Of a stretch of DNA of 64,000 bases, positions 60,114 to 64,000 are shown in pieces (the stretch's first letter is position 1; every line of letters begins with the position of its first letter). The stretch lies in the NCBI GenBank assembly GCA_018806915.1, contig JAGKQI010000102.1, forward strand, positions 62,001 to 126,000, written 5' to 3'. The notes below the pieces were generated by a model, which did not search any database, had not been told where the DNA came from, and saw only the letters and a program-made list of their open reading frames with translations. The stretch is from Phytophthora colocasiae. Taxonomy: Eukaryota; Oomycota; Peronosporomycetes; Peronosporales; Peronosporaceae. The position numbers and the translations under genes were made by a program.

Positions 60114-61390
60114 ATGCGGATACGGTTTTCCGTACGGAACTTCCGAATGAGACACCGCCAGTACGGGAAGGAATTGAGCACGATTTTGCTCAAACCCGGT
60201 ACTCAACCGATTTCGGTCAAACAATGGCGCCAAAGTCCTGATCAGAGAAAAACGATTCAGGAATGGACCAAAGAGATGGTTCAGGCTGGCATCATTCGAC
60301 CGAGTACGTCAGCATTTTGTGCACCGACTTTCTGTGTGAAGAAACCAGTCGGATGGCGTATTGTGCACGATTATCGTCTATTGAACTTGGCGACGATTTT
60401 ACCAGAAGCTATTCCTATGCCTCGCAAGGAAGATACCTTTGATGCGATGGCCGGTAGCTATTGGTATTCGTGCATGGACTTACTTTGGGGTTATTACTAA
60501 GTGAAGTTACGAGAAGCAGATATACCTTTCACTGCTTTCTCAACCCCAGATGGTCTATTTGAATATCTCGTCACACCCATGGGGCTCAGTGGTAGCCCAG
60601 GAACCTTTAATCGACTGCTGCAAAAGGTTTTCATGGATTTGAGTGATGTGGCGAAGATTTACTTCGATGATATCTACGTATACACGAAGGGTGAAGATGT
60701 GAACGACCACATCGCAGCATTGGACAGGGTATTGAAGCGATGTGAAGAGCAGAAGCTCTACATCAAACTGTCCAAATGCCAATTTTGCGTGGATGAGATT
60801 CCATGCTTAGGCGACTTTGTCGGACGCAAGGGCGTTCGTATGGACCCAGATAAGGTGAAGATTATCGCCGAGTGGCCAGTCCCCAAGACCAAGAAGCAAA
60901 TGGAGAGCTTCCTGGGGACAACGGTTTACGTTTCGAGATTTTGCAAGGATTTCGCGCAGTTTGCAGGTCCTTTGCATGAATGTATCAAGGGAAAACGTTC
61001 TCGTGATGCTATCGAACTCGATGAGAACCAATTACACTGTTTTGACGAGCTTAAGAAGCGCTTGTCATCACCTCCGGTTCTCAGTCTTCCTGATTTCTCC
61101 AAACCTTTCGGAATTCGGATGGACGCCTCAAATTTCGCAATTGGGGGAGTCTTATTTCAAAAGGAGGGAGGGTTGGAACATCCAATAGCCTATACGGGCA
61201 GAAAGATGAAGCCAGCAGAACTGAATTATCCAGTTCGCGAACAGGAACTACTCGCTATTATGCATGCGTTGAAGACATGGCGCGTGTATCTTCCTCGACA
61301 AGCCATTTCTGGTGGAAACAGATCACAAGAGCATTGAGATGATTCTCACGCAGAAGACGACGAATCGACGCATTGCGCGGTGGTTCAACG
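60114..61390 (+). pseudogene. Reverse transcriptase and RNase H of the chromovirus
   Basis: RT motifs occur in order: GIIRPSTSAFCAPTFCVKKP, GWRIVHDYRLLN, SYWYSCMDLLWGYY, then after a TAA stop FTAFSTPDGLFEYLVTPMGL, GSPGTFNRLLQKVF and the catalytic YFDDIYVY. The stop at 60498-60500 replaces the glutamine expected after GYY, a likely CAA-to-TAA change. RNase H begins FGIRMDASNFAIGGVLFQ and continues in another frame after about 61305 (TDHKSIEMIL, ARWFNELAEF, VADAMSR). Confidence 0.92.
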
Positions 61391-62472
61391 AACTTGCGGA
61401 GTTTCAGCCTCTGTTCAAGTGGATTCCAGGAGAGACGAATGTAGTCGCAGATGCGATGTCGAGAAATCCTGAGTTCGAGCATAAGGCAGCGCAAGTGAGC
61501 CTGAAGGAACTTCTTGATACGGCTCAAAACCGTGAAATTGTGGCTACCATGGTCGAGAACAATATGACCGTGGCACAATCCGCAGTGAAGATGTACTCGT
61601 GGAACAAGGACTTGCAAGGACTTCGTCAGAAGCTACAGCTTGGAGACAAGGTTCCGCATTACTCGCTAGATCATGGCGTGCTGTATTATCAGACGCGTGA
61701 AGATGAGAGTCCTAGATTGTACATTCCCGATGACAAAGATCTGAAGAATCGAGTCATTTGTGAGAACCACGATGCAGTTACGGCAGGCCACCCAGGGTAT
61801 TACAAGACCTATGTCGCAGTACGTGAGAAGTACTATTGGCCGAAGATGATGAAGTATATCCAGCGCTATGTGAACACTTGTGAAATGTGTCAGCGCAACA
61901 AAGCGAGGCAGGTGAAGCCTCCCGGATTACTTCAACCGCTGGAGATACCACGAGGTAGATGGGTCGACATTTCAATGGATTTCATTGTGTCTCTACCTCC
62001 CAGCAAGGATGGTTTGAATGCCATCATGGTCATTGTGGATCGATTGACCAAGCGTGCAAAGTTTATTGCTACGCAGACGACAGACAAAGCGCAGAGGATA
62101 TTGCGAATGTTTTCATGAAGAGTTATGTAAGAGATCATGGCCTTCCGAAGACGATTGTGTCTGATCGTGACTCCAAATTTACGTCTAAGTTTTGGCAGGC
62201 TGTTATCACTGCTATGGGAACGCAGCACAACCTGTCATCGGCATTTAGGCCGCAGACGGATGGACAAACGGAACGTGTACAAACCGTTTTATCGGAGATT
62301 ATCTCGAGGTGTTATCAACCCAGCCCAGAATGATTGGGATGAGTTTCTTCATTTGGCAGAGTTCGCCTATAATCGGCGATTGCATGCTACGATTGGCATG
62401 TCACCATTTGAAGCGGATCTAGGATATATTCCATATATGCCCGACGATATCGCGGCAGATCCGGGAGTTTAA
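61391..62472 (+). pseudogene. Integrase of the chromovirus
   Basis: An HHCC zinc-binding domain is visible (HDAVTAGHPGYYKTYVAVRE... then CEMCQRNKA), followed by the catalytic core: WVDISMDFIVSLPPS with the first aspartate, VSDRDSKFTSKFW with the second, and a DGQTERV segment with the glutamate, after a frameshift near 62100. A further shift near 62320 leads to FLHLAEFAYNRRLHATIGMSPFEADLG, the GPF-type motif region. Confidence 0.9.
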
Positions 62473-62744
62473 GAAGTTGGAAAGCAGCAAAAGAGTTTCT
62501 CTCCGACAGGAAGCCTTCCTCAAGGTCGCGCAAGACCGTATGAGTAAAACACAGGAGCGCATGAAGCATTATTACGACAGGAACAGACTTGTCCAAGACT
62601 TCAAAATTGGCGACATGGTGCTACTAGATGGAAGAATTTGGATATCCGTCATAAAAGGGGTACGCACAGTCGAAGAAGTTAGCTCCGAGGTTCATTGGAC
62701 CATTCCCGGTCCAGAAGAAGGTATCTCGAGACTCGTATGAGTTG

Positions 62745-62990
62745 GGATTATCGAAGAACCTGAAGTTGCATCCAGTTTTCCATACATCACTGTTGAAGCC
62801 GTACCGCAAAGACCCGAAGCGCAGGCAAAGGTGAACAAGGTTGTGTTAGCCGATGGAACTGAAGGGCAACTGGTCGAAGCCGTGATTAACCACCGTAAGT
62901 ACAAGGGGAAGCCGCAGTACAAGGTTTGGTGGTTAGGGCGAGACCAAGAAGGAGGCCACATGGGAACCTGTTGAGAATCTGAAACAGATC
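62745..62990 (+). pseudogene. Chromodomain and C-terminal region of the element
   Basis: LHPVFHTSLLKPYRKDPK is the conserved integrase C-terminus of gypsy elements. It is followed in another frame by EGQLVEAVINHRKYKGKPQYKVWW, then after a shift in a G run by EATWEPVENL. The VEAIxxHR ... YxVxWxG ... TWEP order is that of a chromodomain, which places the element among chromoviruses. Confidence 0.75.
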
Positions 62991-63070
62991 CCCTGGTCTC
63001 ATCGACCTCTATTGGAAGTCCAAGAAGAGAGAATCCTTTCTAGGGGAGGCTCTTTCTCGAAGGGAGGTCA

Positions 63071-63579
63071 TGTGACGGAATGCTGTCGATAGCACCTCCG
63101 TCGGCATTGAAGTGTGTTGATGCACTGTAGTGCAATCTACATATATTCTACATGTACCCACTTTGATTGGCTAAAACTAGATTCTGGTATTATGCCATTG
63201 TGGTTTACGCCATTCAGCTGAGACATTGAGAGAGTCTCATTGGCTGGAAATTCGAGAAGGTTCTCGAAGCTTGATTATGGGACGCCCAGGAGTCAAGTCA
63301 ACATTGCTACGTGGAAGTTTATAGGAAAATCATTGGTAGATAGCCAAATCAGAAGATAGGAAAAGATAGGCTCTAGGATACATTCTACTGGATTTTTGAG
63401 AGAGCTCTGTGAGCCACCAGTTAGCTTAGGACCGTAAGAGCCTTCCTCATTTCAATTCACTTTTCAATTTACCAACAACCTCTCAGTGGCCCACCAACTG
63501 GTCACGCCTCCCTGGGTCTTCGCTCCGCCGTCCAAGTCCGGCCTCCGCTTCCTCGCCCCCGCGCGCTTACTGTGTTACA
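63071..63579 (+). repeat. 3' LTR
   Basis: Starts TGTGACGGAATGC after a purine-rich tract and ends GTGTTACA, directly before GCACG of the target duplication. Near-identical to the 5' LTR, with small indels (for example AGCACCTCCG against AGCACTCCG). Confidence 0.95.
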
Positions 63580-63584
63580 GCACG
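63580..63584. repeat. Target-site duplication GCACG, right copy
   Basis: Exact copy of 56877-56881. The two copies define the insertion point within a histidine/alanine codon pair of the host gene. Confidence 0.93.
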
Positions 63585-64000
63585 CCAACAAGCGCCGTGA
63601 GCTCTTGTCCAAAATCGAGTTGGATCGGACGGAACTTGAAGTGCAAAATGCTTCAAAAGGAGCGGGGGCACAGGAAGACCAAATGTTGCTGCATCGAGTC
63701 AAGTGGGTGCTCTCGCGAATAGACCTGGGGATGCACGACCAACCTGGCAGCAATCAATATGACGTTAGGACGTCTAGCAACCGCGTGGAGACTCTGAATC
63801 AATTATGCGCGCTATTTGAATTCATCCGGAATGGAGACACAGCACCTTTAGCACCTGAAAACAATCCAGAGCATCGCGAACAAGCGCAACCGACAGGTTC
63901 GCTACGCAGCAACAATTCCAGCGAAGGCACTGTTCGTCGATCGGATGTCATGGATGGTTCTAATACGTGGCATTCCTTTCTACAGTCGCTGATCATCAAG
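63585..64000 (+). pseudogene. Displaced 3' part of the IQ/Sfi1-like gene, continues past window
   Basis: If the element and one target copy are removed, codon CAC G|CC continues the upstream frame and stays open for 138 codons to the window end: NKRRELLSKIELDRTELE and onward, including HRVKWVLSRIDLG and SNTWHSFLQSLIIK. The composition suits the same helical protein. In the present arrangement it has no start codon of its own near its beginning and lies downstream of an LTR, so it is probably untranslated. If it is expressed, an LTR-driven transcript would be needed. Confidence 0.8.

Larger units (their letters stand above)
56882..63579 (+). mobile_element. Ty3/gypsy chromovirus-type LTR retrotransposon, near full length but frameshifted
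   Basis: A 6,698-bp element bounded by LTRs of 506 and 509 bp and a perfect 5-bp target duplication. Internally, in order: an extra small ORF, gag with a minisatellite, a CCHC zinc knuckle, protease, reverse transcriptase, RNase H, integrase and a chromodomain remnant. A purine-rich stretch (GAAGGGAGGTCA) lies just before the 3' LTR. No clear primer-binding site could be matched after the 5' LTR. Frameshifts and at least one nonsense codon break gag-pol, so this copy is not autonomous as read. It is inserted in the sense orientation within a coding exon of the IQ/Sfi1-like gene. Confidence 0.95.

Noticed and set aside
1..64000. CRISPR arrays, bacterial operons or rRNA genes
   Set aside because: No regularly spaced direct repeats with unique spacers, no ribosome-binding-site organisation and no rRNA-like sequence; genes are spliced and eukaryotic.

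Overview
The window looks like oomycete nuclear DNA, most likely Phytophthora or a close relative in the Peronosporales; the species is not determined. The reasons are: short GT-AG introns (60-85 nt) in otherwise dense genes; intergenic gaps of 40-300 bp; degenerate Ty3/gypsy, pogo-like and hAT elements of the kind common in these genomes; and flagellum/basal-body genes expected in a zoosporic eukaryote. Reading the introns in frame gave complete gene models for seven host genes plus a truncated eighth.

Layout. (1) 1-9300 is transposon debris: a minus-strand Ty3/gypsy relic cut by the left window edge (RT start, protease, gag, putative LTR), a broken pogo/CENP-B-like transposase, a hAT C-terminal fragment, then about 3 kb of unassigned, repeat-bearing DNA. 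(2) 9314-31967 holds a small unassigned ORF and one enormous two-exon gene. It encodes a roughly 7,400-residue type I membrane protein: signal peptide, Calx-beta-like domain, about 2,650 residues of GCC2/GCC3-type cysteine-rich repeats, one transmembrane helix, then about 3,970 residues of cytoplasmic coiled coil containing a near-identical 2.34-kb tandem duplication. (3) 32212-38868 holds a PWWP-PHD chromatin reader (+), RCE1 CAAX protease (-) and an AAMP-like WD40 protein (+); the last two are head to head across 145 bp. (4) 39450-40119 is a non-autonomous hAT element with intact terminal repeats and an 8-bp target duplication. (5) 40694-54568 holds eIF4E (-), a giant RPGRIP1L-like ciliary gene with a long EF-hand-like tail (+), CC2D1/Lgd (-) and a RecQ helicase (-). 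(6) 54732-64000 holds an IQ/Sfi1-like basal-body candidate gene, split by a 6.7-kb chromodomain Ty3/gypsy retrotransposon with both LTRs and a 5-bp target duplication; the rest of the gene resumes after the element and runs off the window.

How the genes relate. There is no operon-like logic. The RPGRIP1L-like protein (transition zone) and the IQ/Sfi1-like protein (centrin/basal body type) are both plausible flagellar components. RCE1 acts on prenylated CAAX proteins, CC2D1 in ESCRT/endosomal sorting, AAMP/Sqt1-type proteins as WD40 chaperones, eIF4E in cap binding. The giant Cys-rich protein has no assigned role.

The most notable observations are the retrotransposon that interrupts a coding exon and supplies its new stop codon, the giant receptor-like protein with a recently duplicated or homogenised coiled coil, the RPGRIP1L plus EF-hand architecture, and a broken extra ORF between the 5' LTR and gag of the chromovirus.
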